Source of the DNA: Amaranthus tricolor
Taxonomy: Eukaryota; Streptophyta; Magnoliopsida; Caryophyllales; Amaranthaceae
Assembly: GCF_026212465.1 (NCBI RefSeq)
Contig: NC_080058.1
Span: 11,470,289-11,534,288 of the forward strand
Reading direction: 5' to 3'
Length of the DNA stretch: 64,000 bases
Part shown: positions 9,101-21,400 of the stretch, piece after piece
Layout: each line of letters starts with the position of its first letter
Position numbering within the stretch: position 1 is the first letter of the stretch
Translations under genes and position numbers: made by a program
Notes under the pieces: generated by a model
The model's database searches: none
Told to the model about the DNA's origin: nothing
What the model saw: only the letters and a program-made list of their open reading frames with translations

Positions 9101-11734
9101 TGCCTACCCTATATCAAAACATTAAGTTGAGAACTGCCAAAATGCTGAATCTGATTATGATTAAGATCAAAAATTTGACTAGCCCATTTTTCTAATAGTA
9201 TTATAGTAAAATCTGAGCCATTAGACTATCTCTCCTAGTCCATTAGATAGGCATTTAAAATTCTCCATATGCAGTTTGATACCTGTTAAAATCCTGCTAG
9301 ATCCCCTATACTGTGAGTAGATTCAAAACCAACTTTTGAAAAAATTTCTAACCCATGTAGTCATTAAAATTCACAGACACCCAATATCTCTAAGCATGAC
9401 AATATGACTTATGAGTCATGTATTCATTATTAACAAAATCGAGAAAAGCATTAGCACAGAAAACTAGAAGCAACCAGATCTAGCAGGAAACTAATTCCTT
9501 TTCCAAAAGAAAAGTTGTAACTCATAACATGTTTCATCCCCTTTTTCGCGCTTAAACCTAACAAAACAAGATTTTAATCAAAGCAACCCTAGATTAGAGT
9601 TGAATTCACCCACAAGTTCACCTTTCTCCAATTTAATTTAGATCAAGTGTACCACAACAATGCCAAAACCTTAAAAACCCATCGGAGTAAAGTCCATTGA
9701 ATGATCCCGATGATTGACACTTAAACTATGTCACTTTATGTCTTCATTTAAACTCAAATAATCATGCCTCATAAATACACATACCTAACCCTTCACACCA
9801 ACCAATAAACTAATTTCCTAAAAAGCAAGCATTTTGAGACTTGGATAAACAAATTTTCAACATTAATAGCAAAATATGAAAAAAAAAGTTAAAAATAAAA
9901 AATAACCTAACAAGTATTAATTAATCTAAGGTATTGTGAAAGTAACTAAAAATAAGTGAAATGTAACTTATTTTTAAAACGCGCACCTAGAGGCGTCTAA
10001 GTATTTTAGGGTATGTTTGTAAGTAGTTAGATTTTATTAAAAGTAACCTAAGCAATGACGCGTGGGCATGCATGCTTTGATATGACTATTCCAATTGGCA
10101 AGCACCTCAAAAACCCATGAGATGTGGCACATTTTATCTTCTCTTCTTCATTTCTCTTATAATCCCACCTATTCAGCTTATGTGTCTCATTTCCTTTTAT
10201 GGTCACGTCACCTTAATTGTCCCATTTCTATTTTTGGTATGGATTTTTGACTTTTATGTCCTTAGTAGCTTTATCCTATTTTCAATTATACCCTCTATTA
10301 CCCATACTAATTTTCCTCCCTTACATTAAAAACCCATAATACCACTCTCTTTCCTACCCTTAAGGTCCCACTTTTGACTCTCCTTAAAATCCGTGGAAAG
10401 TTAAATGAGACTCTTGACTCTCCTTAAAATCCGTGAAAAGTTAAATGAGACTCTTAAGGTGAATAGGAGGTAGTATTATTTTTCTTATTCTTTCAGGCTT
10501 TTATTTTGAGGTGTTTAATTCATTTTTCAAGATTTTGGGGCACCTCAAACGCAATCACAATCAAAGGCTAGCGCCTCCGCCTAACACCTAAAGGGAACCT
10601 TAGCGCATTAGGGCACCTTGCTCGTTTTGAAACAAAACATAGGAAAAGTGGTTCTTCCCTAAGTTAACTCAAAGTATGATTTGTAAGAAAGGTGTGAATA
10701 GATAAAGGAAAGGTTTAAAAGAACGAATATTCATAGCAAAAAAATCATGCATATCCTCTTAATTTTTTTTCCAGTGGCTAACAAACAAACAACTTCCCTC
10801 AATTCTTATAATTAATTCAAAAATCAAAACCACATATCTACTATCCTTATAATTTTTTCTGTTTTATTTTCTTATCATAACAAACAAACAACTTCCCTCA
10901 ATTCTTATAATTAATTCAAAAATCAAAACCACATATATACCATTCTTATAATTTTTTCTTTTTTTTTTTCTTATCATACTACCGGTTTATTTCCATCTCA
11001 AGCATCTCAAAAACTAAACTAGTTATAACTAGAATAATCTTAAGTAAATTAGCAAAATCATTCTCTTCTAGGACATGAACTCTACTATTCTTATTTGCTT
11101 ACCAAAATCAAAGCTCATAGCATTAATTCTTCTCAATAGGGAAATGTCATTTCCGAACAAGAAGCTCAAAACCATTCCAATTATCAAGTACCTAAACCTT
11201 ACTCATATTGCTAATTTCCATGCTCATTTAAGCAGATCCAACTAATTAAACCCTTTCTTTAAGGGTTTTATTATTTTTCCAAAAAAAAAAGAACATAGTT
11301 ACCAAAATCACTAGTTCACTTTGGGCGTATTCATACATACAGCAAATAAGATAATATTGAAAACCTCCATCCCAAAATTACAAACCCAATTACAAACTAC
11401 ATCCTAGTTCATACTTTCAATGACAATCACAAAAATCAAGCACTGAAAAACCATGAAACTCAATATTGGTTCAAAAACAAGTCCTACATCCCTTGAATCA
11501 TATAGTTGAACAATCTAACAATCAAGGGAAGAAGAAAACAAAGAGCGAGAAGATAACCTTATCTTGAGAATGAGGAGAAAGAGTGAGGCAGCCAGTAAGA
11601 GAAGCGTAAATGAGTTTATTGCCAGCGGAATCAGCAGCAAGGTAAGTACCTTTACCAGGTATAAGTTCAATAGCCTTACCAACAACATCTCCTGGACTTA
11701 CCTTTTCTGTGTTATCTCCATCTTGTTCTCCCAT
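6134..11734 (-). CDS. CSL4: Exosome complex component CSL4 (one expected exon not found)
   Basis: CSL4 is an RNA-binding cap subunit of the RNA exosome, which trims and degrades RNA 3' to 5' in nucleus and cytoplasm. Recognised exons: 11558-11734 (N-terminal domain, with VSPGDVVGKA and IYASLTG), 8067-8155 (S1 domain, KMASADIMCVGSKSVREKF), 6697-6781 (RQQDVRATEIDKVDMHDSF), 6401-6482 (LSLGDARAYYLSTAKNELG) and 6134-6225 (C-terminal domain, ending KVAKVGN). All junctions are GT/AG and phases match, giving 174 residues. The usual plant protein has about 26 more residues between the first two exons (the VEVTGHKAHG...PGSIVIAR stretch, first strand of the S1 fold). I could not find this exon in the 3.4-kb intron. 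Skipping it keeps the frame. A TRIM sits 13 bp past the stop and a MITE 9 bp inside intron 3. The 5'UTR is probably split (see 12679). Confidence 0.8.
6586..6687 (-). mobile_element. Truncated MITE in a CSL4 intron, next to the 5' splice site
   Basis: In gene orientation the element begins CGGCCTGTTTGGTTAG directly after TTA, 9 bp past the donor at 6696. About 100 bp closely match the MITE at 20935-21247. Only one terminus is recognisable; homology fades below about 6586, so this copy looks truncated or diverged. Confidence 0.65.
7035..7690. repeat. Possible element with GCGCC-rich ends
   Basis: In CSL4 intron 2. It opens with GTGCTTAGCGCACCAAGGCACC and closes near GAAGCGTCTAGGAGTGC. Similar words occur at 9972-10632 and 41150-41240. 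Boundaries and target duplications were not found. Confidence 0.3.
9972..10632. mobile_element. Possible MITE-like element in CSL4 intron 1
   Basis: Ends carry TTTTAAAACGCGCACCTAG and, in reverse complement, GTTTCAAAACGAGCAAGGTG, which are weak inverted repeats. The interior is non-coding. The same GCGCC/GGCGC word family is seen at 7035 and 41150. Confidence 0.35.
10779..10977. repeat. Tandem duplication, about 99 bp, two copies
   Basis: Two adjacent copies beginning AACAAACAAACAACTTCCC at about 10779 and 10878, nearly identical to a run of T. Intronic in CSL4. Confidence 0.7.
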
Positions 11735-12678
11735 TATTTCACAGTTTCTTCAACGTCAGGATCTGAATGCTATCTTTTGAACTGGCGGATCAAGAAAACA
11801 AAACAAGTGATGTCGATAATTTAAGTGAAAAATTTACATTCAACGTTATTTGATGAAATATTTTGAAAACAACACATGATGTAACCATTTAATCATTATT
11901 TATATCATATCAGCACAATTTTAATGTCTTTAACACTATTTAATCTTAGTGCTATTTTCAATCATAGTAATTTCATGAAGACTGATAATAAAGTAAGAAT
12001 TAGCACTTTCAGCGCAAAAGGAATATAATCTTAAGACAAAGATGGAAGAAGTATTTATTCACAACAACCTACAACCTACAGCCTAAGTGCCTTACAAAAT
12101 TACTATTGACCATACATTGATAAACCATAATAAGAGACACAATTGACCAAATGGAAAATGTCGTAACAAAAACATAGAAAATTACTAAATAGGTTATCAA
12201 ACTAATCAAATGACAAACAAATTCAACATTTATTAAGACCCAATTCAAATAAATTCAAAAAATCAACTAACCTAATTGCTAGATTCATCAAAATTTTAAA
12301 ACCTAAAAAAATATTAACACAATAAATATAACATCCTCCCAAACCCTAAATCAATAATCCAATTTCTTATTTCAAGAAATTTAAATAAATTAGCTGAATC
12401 AATTGTAAAATTAAATTACTAATCAATTGGAGCTCTAGTACATTATAACAAATTAAATAAGAAACTCTGAATTTATAAATTTACCACCAATTAAGCCAAA
12501 AACCCTAAATTGATTAACAAATGTAGTTTGGGCCTTGGGTTATTGTAAAATCATCAATCATAAATCAACAAAAAAATGTTTACCAATTAACATTCAATAA
12601 AATTAGAAATTTAAAACAATTGCACAAATTTAAAACTTTTATGGAAAGAAAGAAAAAGAATAAAAAAAAAGTACATAC

Positions 12679-12850
12679 ATGGTTTGATACTGAGTGCAGC
12701 ACGCGGGAGGTTGATGGTGGGCCGGTGAAGGGACTGCCTATTACTGGACAAAATGGGTAAAGAAAGTAGGAAGTAAGGGGAATCAGGAGCGGGATTGAAT
12801 GGAATTATGGGGAATTAGAAATGTAGAGTAAAAGCAATAATATTCCCCAA
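12679..12850 (-). promoter_or_regulatory. Probable CSL4 5'UTR exon with a leader intron
   Basis: On the minus strand the segment ends CAAACCAT followed by GTATGTAC, a strong donor site. The CSL4 ATG lies about 945 bp downstream at 11734, with several possible acceptors (CAG) at about 11760-11790. A telo-box-like TTAGGGTTT lies just upstream at about 12870. The extent and splice use are inferred, not shown. Confidence 0.5.
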
Positions 12851-13761
12851 ATTGATTTAATTGTGCTGGTTTAGGGTTTATGAATATTTATTTTGTATTT
12901 ATTATTTTCGTAAAAAAAAATTTTATTTATATAATTCTCACATATCTCTCACTAAAATCATTTTAATATTTTTATATTTATATAATTTATGGTCTTTACA
13001 ACTCTCTCACTATTTTTATAAAAATATTATTTAATTATTTGTAGTTCTCTTTTTTTTTCACTAGCTTTTTTTTCATCATCATCATCATACCCAATATTTC
13101 TCGCGCCATAGAATACTATGGTCATGGTCTGGGGAGGGAAAGTGTAACACCTTGAATTTCCGACCCCTTGTACGAAACCAAAACCATAAAGAACGGGAAA
13201 AAATTCAAGTGTTACATTAAAATAAAATAAATAAAATAATAATAAACTTTTAAAATGTCAGTGGAAATATTATTACATTAAAATAAAATAAATAAAATAA
13301 TAATAAACTTTTAAAATGTCAGTGGAAATATAAAGGTTGTAGAAATATTAGAATGAAATTAATGGGAGATATGTAAGACTTATATGGATAAAAATATTTT
13401 TTTACGAAAATAATAAATACAAAATAAATATCCATAAACCCTAAACCCGCACAACTAAATCAATTTGGGGAATAATATTGCTTTTACTCTACATTTCTAA
13501 TTCCCCATAATTCCTTTCAATCCCGCTCCTGATTCCCCTTACTTCCTACTTTCTTTACCCATTTTGTCCAGCAGTAGGCAGCCCCTTCATCCCAACAACT
13601 CCACCTTCATCCTTTACCGGCCCACCATCAACCTCCCGCGTTCTGCATTCAGTATCAAACCATGTATGTACTTTTTCTTATTCTTTTTCTTTCTTTCCAT
13701 AAAAGTTTTAAATTTGTGCAATTGTTTTAAATTTCTAATTTTATTGAATGTTAATTGGTAA

Positions 13762-13800
13762 ACCTTTTCTATGTTATCTCCATCTTGTTCTCCCATTATT
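13762..13800 (-). pseudogene. CSL4 start-codon fragment
   Basis: About 38 bp match the first codons of CSL4 at 11700-11734, with one residue change (T to I). No further CSL4 exon follows; downstream sequence is the inverted leader. It cannot encode a product. Confidence 0.75.
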
Positions 13801-14800
13801 ATAAACATAAGTTACGCACTTGATCCCTCATACGCAATGCAAGAGAGACTCCATAACCTATTTAAGTCTATTTATGATCTTACTGCTGGCTGTTGCACGT
13901 AAGACGGAATATCAAACATATCATCACAGGGCCATCATAGAAAGAGCCATTTCAAACAAATCAAACATATACACGTCAGAAACTAACATCATGTCATAAT
14001 AAGGCATAATTAGTATCAATAGAGTATGTCATAATATGAGGGTGATTTCACAACACTCCAGGTGCTAATCATAACCACTAAACATCAATTTCAACTTCTC
14101 ACCGTCATTTCTATCTTCTTCGCTTCTTTTCGACTTCATAACTTCTCGGTATCACTTGAACCAAGAGTTTAACCGTTTTCAAATATCTATCTATATATGT
14201 GACTAGAGGCCACCATATTGGGGTTTGCAAGACCCACATGGCAACACCTCAACCAAGGGCGGTGAGGGGCCATACCGGCGCCCAACGGTAAAACATGATC
14301 ATACCCCCGTATAGCAACCATATACAGATGGTCCTACCACCGAGAACTAAATCGACTGGGTACCAAACCAGTGAAGTCACAATACCTAAATAGATGTGGC
14401 TAGAGGCCACCATATTGGGGTTTGCAAGACCCACATAGCAACACGGAACAATATCAATGCTCTAACCTTCAATCCTAATGATAATAAAGCCTATAAAAAT
14501 CAACAATACATGGTGTCCCGAACCGATTTATCTTGTACCCGACAAATCTGGTATCCGGTTATGAACACCCCTATTTAGGACCCTAGACCCACCAGACTTG
14601 ACGGGTCTGGATATGGCTCTGAAAATTTTAGACTCTTAGGTTCTGGATCCATCAAAAATTAATGATTTGGGTTTGAATTTGGCTAGACCCGCCCCATGAC
14701 CATCCTTCCCACAACTAGTTAAGAAAAAAATCAACTCTTTAAATATAGATTGCAATTTAATAAATCAATTAGACCTACTTGTATCACAGAGAGTGTCGCC
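13801..14800. other. Intergenic region with a direct repeat
   Basis: A roughly 40-bp word (CTAGAGGCCACCATATTGGG and following) occurs at 14203 and again at 14400, 197 bp apart, in both cases followed by GTTTGCAAGACCCACAT. This looks like repeat-derived sequence of unknown class. No gene was recognised before MED11. Confidence 0.5.
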
Positions 14801-15622
14801 ATGAACGTGGATTCACCATCAAGTCAAAACACTTCTCTCCAACGCCTTCAAAATGTTGAGAAGGTGAATTTCAATTCATTCGTTTTTCTTAATTTTTTAT
14901 CCGTTCTTTCATTCAATTTAAATTTTCAATCTCTTTGACCAAAAATAATTTTAAATGCAGAGAATAGTTAGGGTTTTGGAGCTTGCAGGAGGAGTCATGG
15001 ACGAAATTGCAAATCCAGCTGGCCCTCGCAAGGAACTGCTCAACAACCATTGTGGCGAGTTTATGAAAATGATCAAGGTGTCTCTTTTTATACTTGTACA
15101 CCTAAATGAATATTGTCTCAATACTTTCGTGTAAATTTGATTCAAAGAAAATTTTTCTTACAAATTTGGTGCTGCTTTTGGTGTTGTTTTGGGGTTTCAA
15201 AGCAAATTGTGAATTGAATTAGGATTCTGTGTTCCAAAATAAATGAACTTGCAACCCTACGCCGTTTTTTGGATTTTATGATTGTCAGATTTCTTGCAAT
15301 GAAAAATATCTCTAAAAAATTGTTTTTTAATGGTTAAAGTGTATGACATTGCTCTCAAAAAAGGTAGCTTTGTATGTATGATGTCTTTTTGTGGTGAAAA
15401 TGTTGATGATCTGGACACATTCTTTGGCTTACCCGTGCAAGATAGGATATTCAAGTAACGCTACGTGAAGAGATCAAGAGCGCATGTGAATATCGACCAT
15501 TTGAGAAGTGTGATTACAGAGCAAGATTATCGAGTGAGATTTCTTGCAAGAAGCTGGAGTGTGTAATTTCTCAGCTTGATAAGATGGAAGAGACTATTAA
15601 CAGATATCAAGCTTCTGCATAA
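14801..15622 (+). CDS. MED11: Mediator complex subunit 11
   Basis: MED11 is a small head-module subunit of Mediator, which links transcription factors to RNA polymerase II in the nucleus. Three exons (14801-14863, 14961-15077, 15446-15622) with GT/AG introns at phase 0 give 118 residues, close to the plant norm of about 115. Family landmarks are clear: TSLQRLQNVEKRIVRVLELA at the start, NPAGPRKELLNNHC in exon 2, then IQVTLREEIKSACEYRPFEK and a C-terminal helix with CVISQLDKMEETI. The protein is predicted to be mostly helical. The ATG at 14801 gives the family start and has no in-frame competitor. The gene looks intact. CSL4-derived repeat lies upstream, so its promoter sits within 1 kb of the rearranged region. 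Confidence 0.93.
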
Positions 15623-16705
15623 CAATAATCTAAATCTAAGGTGCTCTATGTTCTGCTTCTAATATTTACTTTTTAGAGAATTTCGACTGTTGTATGATGT
15701 ACTTTTGTGTTGGTTAATACCATTTAGAATTAGACAATGAATTGTGGTTGCTATAAAGGTCATGGCTTCCTGTGCTAGTGCATTGCAAAAGTGTACCTTG
15801 TTATGATTTCTTTTGATCTCTAAGCAGCCCATATTGGCTTTGATTAGTAGTATTGCAATAGTGGCTCCGGTTTTTTCTTGTCAGATGATAGGAAATAGTT
15901 ATTCGCAAGTTGACAATTATTGGTTCAGCTAGGTTGGGAATTGATGCATGTGGCCCTATACACAATGTGTATATTATTACTTTAGACACTTGAAGATATA
16001 GTGTTTTTGAAGTTCATGGATCCAACAATCTGCTTGTCCACTCTGTTAAGAATTTAACTCTACGAGTTAACATACATAATTACAATGAACATACATGATT
16101 ATGTATAGTTCGAGGAAAGAAGAGATTGAAAGCAAGTTAACATAAGAATTTTGACTATCATTACGTGAGCAATGGCTAATGTGGAGAATTTGAAGGTACA
16201 TGATGTCTGTAATGTGAGATCATAATTTTCATGGATCTACATTCCATATAAAAAGGGAGTACATGGGTTCTGGGTATCTTTTAAGTCAGAACTCACTAAT
16301 CCTTGAGCTAACTTTGCATTTTTTACCCATGGTGAGGTGAAGGTAAAGAGGATATAGAATAAAGTAATTAACACCTGACTGCAAAGGGCTACCTTACAAT
16401 ATTGCACTATGAACTATACATTCTCCGTCTTCAAATTACCAATAATGTAAGGAATAGGCTCAAGTTTGCGCATGGGACTAATTGTTACTACGTTTAGGCC
16501 TTAGCCATAGTTACCTTATTCATTGATTCAAACTTCTAGTTATTTGTCAAGAATATTTGACTCTTATGAGCATTTGCTGGATTACCCAATATCAAACAGC
16601 GTATATTGAATCTTCTAGTTAAAGGCGCCTTATCCATGTTTTAGATTACTGATTTTCTCTTCGCTTACCTGTTGGTGTTCTTGTTCTCTTGCTTTTTCTC
16701 GTTTC

Positions 16706-16706
<1 letters not shown>

Positions 16707-16745
<39 letters not shown>
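16707..16745. repeat. TTA trinucleotide microsatellite
   Basis: About 13 uninterrupted ATT/TTA units. A likely length-polymorphic site. Confidence 0.9.
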
Positions 16746-17661
16746 TTCATTTTTATTTTTAATTGTTTTTACTTATTTATTTTATCTATATGCATTTTAT
16801 TTATCTTTCTCGTTGCAGAAACTTTTCTTAGTCTTTCTCGAGTCGGGGAAATCTTTTGGCCGCGCTCTTCTTTATGGGTATGAGTTGCCCTCGTCCTTCC
16901 CTCCCCAGACCCGGACCATATTTTTTTGTGAACGGAATACAGTGGTTATGATGATGATGATGATCATTAAGGATGAAATGAATAATGTCTTTTGGTGCTA
17001 CGAATGTATTTTTTTCATTTTTTTAATCGAACTTATCGTTAGAAACTACGCTTTACAATTATTATTCAGAATTAACCTTTTAAAGAGATTTTTTGAGCTA
17101 TTACAAATTTAGTAGGTGATGGGTGAGCAGAAGTTACTGCTTAACTGTTGAGAAAAATGGCACTATAAAACACATACTTTCTTCCTTTGTGTTATTAGAT
17201 GAGTAAACATAAACCAATTCAATCAAGCAAACAATAATAAAGTAAAATTGCAAAAGTAAAGCACACACAATATTTTTACGTGGAAACCTAATGAGGGAAA
17301 AAACCAAATGACCGTAAGTGGTACCAAATTGTTCCACTAATCACCAATAAAATTAATGGGTCAACCAAAATCCTATCTAGACAATACTAGAGGCAATACA
17401 AACACCAAACAACTCTAAAACATTACTCAAAAGTGGTAAAATAAAAATTACGGTAAATTAAGGCAAATACGAATTACCCACTTACAATGTACAAAACGAC
17501 AATCCAACCGTTGAATATGTAGGTTGGATAGACAAGAACACCGTGTCAAAAGTTGAAGCAAAACAATTATGAATGGCCTTCAATCGGATTGATGCAATAC
17601 CACACGTCGTACCTCTCTTCTCAGCCGCCTACTTTTCTGTTTTTGTTTTTTTTTTTTTTTT

Positions 17662-17799
17662 TGTAAGAGACCGCCTCTCAAAGAGATGACCTCAAACCAA
17701 GAAGCCCAAATTCTTATTTTCTCTTTAATTTATACTCCTATTAATTAGACTATTTAGTTTATATATCTAATGCGTCTTTAGGAGAAATCGTCTCTCACA
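17662..17799. mobile_element. Small MITE-like sequence
   Basis: The left end GTAAGAGACCGCCTCTCAAAG and the reverse complement of the right end GTGAGAGACGATTTCTCC form imperfect inverted repeats about 138 bp apart. No coding content. Related GAGACGATCTCTTAGGAGAC words occur at about 46098. Confidence 0.4.
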
Positions 17800-18404
17800 A
17801 CATGTTTTTTTTTGTGCGTGTATATATTCATACCAAATGCTGCTGCCTTTATTTTTCTTATTTTATTAATCAATTGTCTCTAATGGGACAAAAGTACAAA
17901 GGAAAAATTCTACTCTTTAAATGATTAGTAATTTTAAGATAACATGAAATTTCGTATTAGATGTTCATTTCATTTGAGAACTCTATTGATTCTTGATGGC
18001 CCGTAGTCATTACCTGATATCTTGGAACAAATGAATATTACAGTCTGTACAATTCTTGTGGCCCCAAACAACATAATATGGATCTAATCATCTAATATCA
18101 AGATAAAACCATGCCAAAATTATTGTATTCCCTATTTTCCTGTTGTATTTTCTGCTCCATCAATGTTAATAATAATAATAATATATAAAAAAAAATGTGA
18201 CTGTCTTTTCTCATCTGGACTGCTGATCATTATTAGTTGGTAGCTTTAGCGTTCACGTCTTCTGTAAAAGAAACTCATTGAGAGGCCTTCCCTGTGATAA
18301 GTTTCAGAAGCATTCAGAAAGCATTCTCGAGCAAATACTACAAGCTTCAGCTACTTATCCTCACTTTCTGTGAGCAGCAACAAAAGGAAGGTAGCCAAAG
18401 AGTA

Positions 18405-21400
18405 TCAATGGCGTTTAGATTTCCTACGTTTTCCAAGGAGTTTAAGCATATTGTCAGTGACATCTGGAGGAGAATTATCATCCTCGTTCTCAATTTTGTG
18501 GTCGGTGTGAGTCAACCACGCCAAAGCTTCAATAGCAGCATCCTTTTCGGCCAGCTGCTTGTTCCTCTGGGGCTTCCCCACAAATTGCATGCCCTTGAAT
18601 TCCACTAGTGCCCTGAACTCATTGGTTTTCAAGTGTTTAGTTTTGTATTTAGGAGGAGAATGTCCAGCTCTCATCAATAAAGTTTGCAGCAAGCTCTTCG
18701 GGTTCATTCCATCTCTTGTGAATCTATTATTATCCGTAGGATCCTTGGGTTTCTTACTTTCACGGCCAAACACGAATCTCCCTTCACATTGGTCTCCTGA
18801 TACTAGTTCCTGAACAGCAAACATTAGGTACTTTCCTTCTTTTAGGATGTCAATGGTAGGGTCTTCAAGCTGTATTGTTGCAAACCATGAGCATTGTCAT
18901 AAAAAATTTAGTCAAGAAGATGACAGAAATATTAGAATGATGAGCAAACTTTAAGATGAAGTTAATTGCCCCAAGTAAACTTCACTGGCTATCCCAACTA
19001 ACATCTTGGAGACGACTCAACTGCACCGAGTAATGAATAATCTATCGTTTATTTATAAATTGTTATACTTCTATAATACATGGAGTCATAAAACATAAAA
19101 ATATACAACCCTTTAACTACAATATGTACTACTTAGCAACAAAGATCAGAACTCAACCTCGAACCTACAATTACAAAATCTTTTCTAAACGCACATTAAG
19201 CATTTGCAAACATGCATATGGTCGAATGTATGCATAAGCACGCCATCAAAACTTCTAGCTGTGTGACTGAAATCTAAGCATACTTTAAGAAAGCATACAA
19301 ACTGTCAATGAAAAGGAGAAATGAACAAAATAAAAACATGGCATAGCCTTACCTTTTTCTGCAAGAGCTTATCAAGCTCCTCCTTCAACTTGCCGTAGGA
19401 CTCCGCCAGGTTTGGATCCATGAAAAACTCAGCATAGCCATCCAACATTTTTAAATGCCCAGGCTACAAAGTCATAAGGTTTTGTTTAATTGCTCTTCCA
19501 AGTGAAACTCGGATTGAAAAAAAAGAGTAGTGGGGAGAGAGAGAGCAGAAGTTGCATCACCTGCCCTCCATTGCTAAGAGCACCACCAAAGAGCATCAAT
19601 ATTGAATCAGAGACACCTGTTGAATCACGTATAAAAACAGTGTTGACTTTTACTTTTTCCCCAAAGACTAGCCAAGGATAGGGAATTGTCTGGTATCGTG
19701 CATTGACTGAGTTCTACAACAAATCAAAACAGCCCTATTAGTTACACAAAAAGTGGAAAGAGAAGGCTAGCTCACAAACTAAGTCGGGCCAAAGGAAAAT
19801 ACATGATGAATAACTATACATAAATTAGCAACACAGTTTGTCGGATATATAAATATAGTTAACAATGCTTGACAGCAATCATAGAGAAAAGGGAAGGGAA
19901 TGATGGGGATTGCATTTCCTTTAAAATCCCTCCAATATTTAAAAGAATTAGTATCAAATAGGGAATTGGATCCCTTCAATTCCTTCCCTTCCCTTCCCTT
20001 CCCTTTCCATTTTCCAACTTCGCATTGATAAAAATGAAAATAGATCACTCACTCTTCCTCTTCTTCCTTCCTTCCAAATTCCTTCATCCGCACTCAAGAA
20101 ACTAATATCCATGAGCTTCGAAATTTAATTTAGGCTATTAAACAGTAACAATTAGGCGGGGGAATATTAACAACTAAACAATTGTGCAAAATTAGATATG
20201 CTTCCCAAAAAGGAACAAATAAAAAGGATGAAAGGGAAATTAAAGGGGAAGATCAAGAGATATTGTGAACAAAAGGTAAGATCTCACTACTCTCTTGAGA
20301 ATTTTAATTTTCGTCAAAAATCTAACTCAAAATATCCAAAAAAAAAAAATCACCCCAAGGTTGCAGAACCTTCCTTCAAGATTCTTCAAGTCACACAATG
20401 CTTATTTGCGTGTGAATATAACATTAAGTAGGGAAACTACCTTCAATCAGCATCAGACAAAAGTGGAATTACACAACTCTCATAACGCTACAGTAATTAG
20501 GCTATTCACAGAGAATGTTAACTCATTGCTACAGCCAAACTACAGACCAAGCAATGTACTCAGTAATTTAAGACAAAAGCAACCTTCATACCCACTCAAA
20601 CACCCTTTTGGGCCATTATCAAAGCACATAATAAAGAAAGAGAAGAAAAATGATACATGTCTAAGGCTTGAGTAAAATGTAAGGTATCAGTGTCAGACTA
20701 TCAGTCACATATTGAGTGCTGATAACTTCCATTTTCAGTTTCAAATTTCAACTTTCAAGGTTGCAAGTGAAAAGCAAAATCTTAGTATTTGACAAACTCC
20801 TTACATACCGCATAGAGTAAAACTTGTCCATCATCCTTCGTCTTAAATGACATTGACGTCTCCCTGTGCTGCAAGTATCCGATTGGGACATGTCAATTAT
20901 ATGAGACGGCAAAGTAGATCCAGAAATACACTTACGGCTCGTTTGGTTAGTGGTACTAAATGGTGATAATGGGAATGATTTATAATGTAAAATTTCATCA
21001 AAAGTTCCATATCATTCCCATAGTGATGAAACTTTAATCACAAAAAAGTTTTTTTGTTTACAAATTTCTATTACCACCTAATACCACATCTCCCAATGGT
21101 AATGCATTGGAATGAATTTTATGAAGAAAATGAGATGATTGAAGTTTGACAAGCATGACCATCAAGGTAGCCAAGAGATTTTTCAACCAAAATTACACTA
21201 CTTTTCATTCCCATTACCACCGTTTATTACCACCCCCAAAAAGGCCGTTAGAACACAAGTATCTCACCACAACAGATGCTATGCCAGGGAACAGGCCAGA
21301 ACATATGACTGCACGGACCAATGATTGATTATGACTTAACTTATTATTTGAAGTCACATCTTCATCAATTAGGCCAGCATCTTTTAAAATAAAATTGAAT

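Larger units (their letters stand above)
8156..11557 (-). other. Large first coding intron of CSL4
   Basis: 3.4 kb without a recognisable coding exon on the minus strand. It contains a probable element at 9972-10632, a 40-bp tandem pair starting at about 10374, and a 99-100-bp tandem pair at about 10779-10977. The expected second CSL4 coding exon should lie here and was searched for by eye without success. Confidence 0.55.
12570..13800. repeat. Inverted duplication of the CSL4 upstream region, with a fragment of its coding start
   Basis: The block 12570-12975 returns in reverse complement at about 13340-13757 with scattered differences. The right arm then joins, at about 13760, a direct copy of the CSL4 start (13760-13800; compare 11700-11738), reading MGEQDGDNIEKV on the minus strand before running into unrelated frames. 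The spacer includes a 60-bp tandem pair at 13213-13332. This is a complex fold-back rearrangement, and the second start codon is a non-functional fragment. Confidence 0.8.
15623..18404. other. Intergenic region between MED11 and the helicase
   Basis: Holds the 3' ends of two convergent genes. A TTA microsatellite lies at about 16707-16745, and open frames over it are low-complexity artefacts. A T-run lies near 17648, a small MITE at 17662-17799, and a TAA run near 18165. Sequence at 17240-17340 (TTTTTACGTGGAAACC) resembles LTR-retrotransposon ends but is too short to classify. No gene seen. Confidence 0.5.

Noticed and set aside
13614..13808. Minus-strand frame beginning like CSL4
   Set aside because: Only about 12 codons match CSL4; the rest is inverted leader sequence. 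Treated as a start-codon fragment.
16672..17112. 146-codon plus-strand frame
   Set aside because: Built on the TTA microsatellite and AT-rich flanks; poly-L and poly-F content, no family resemblance.
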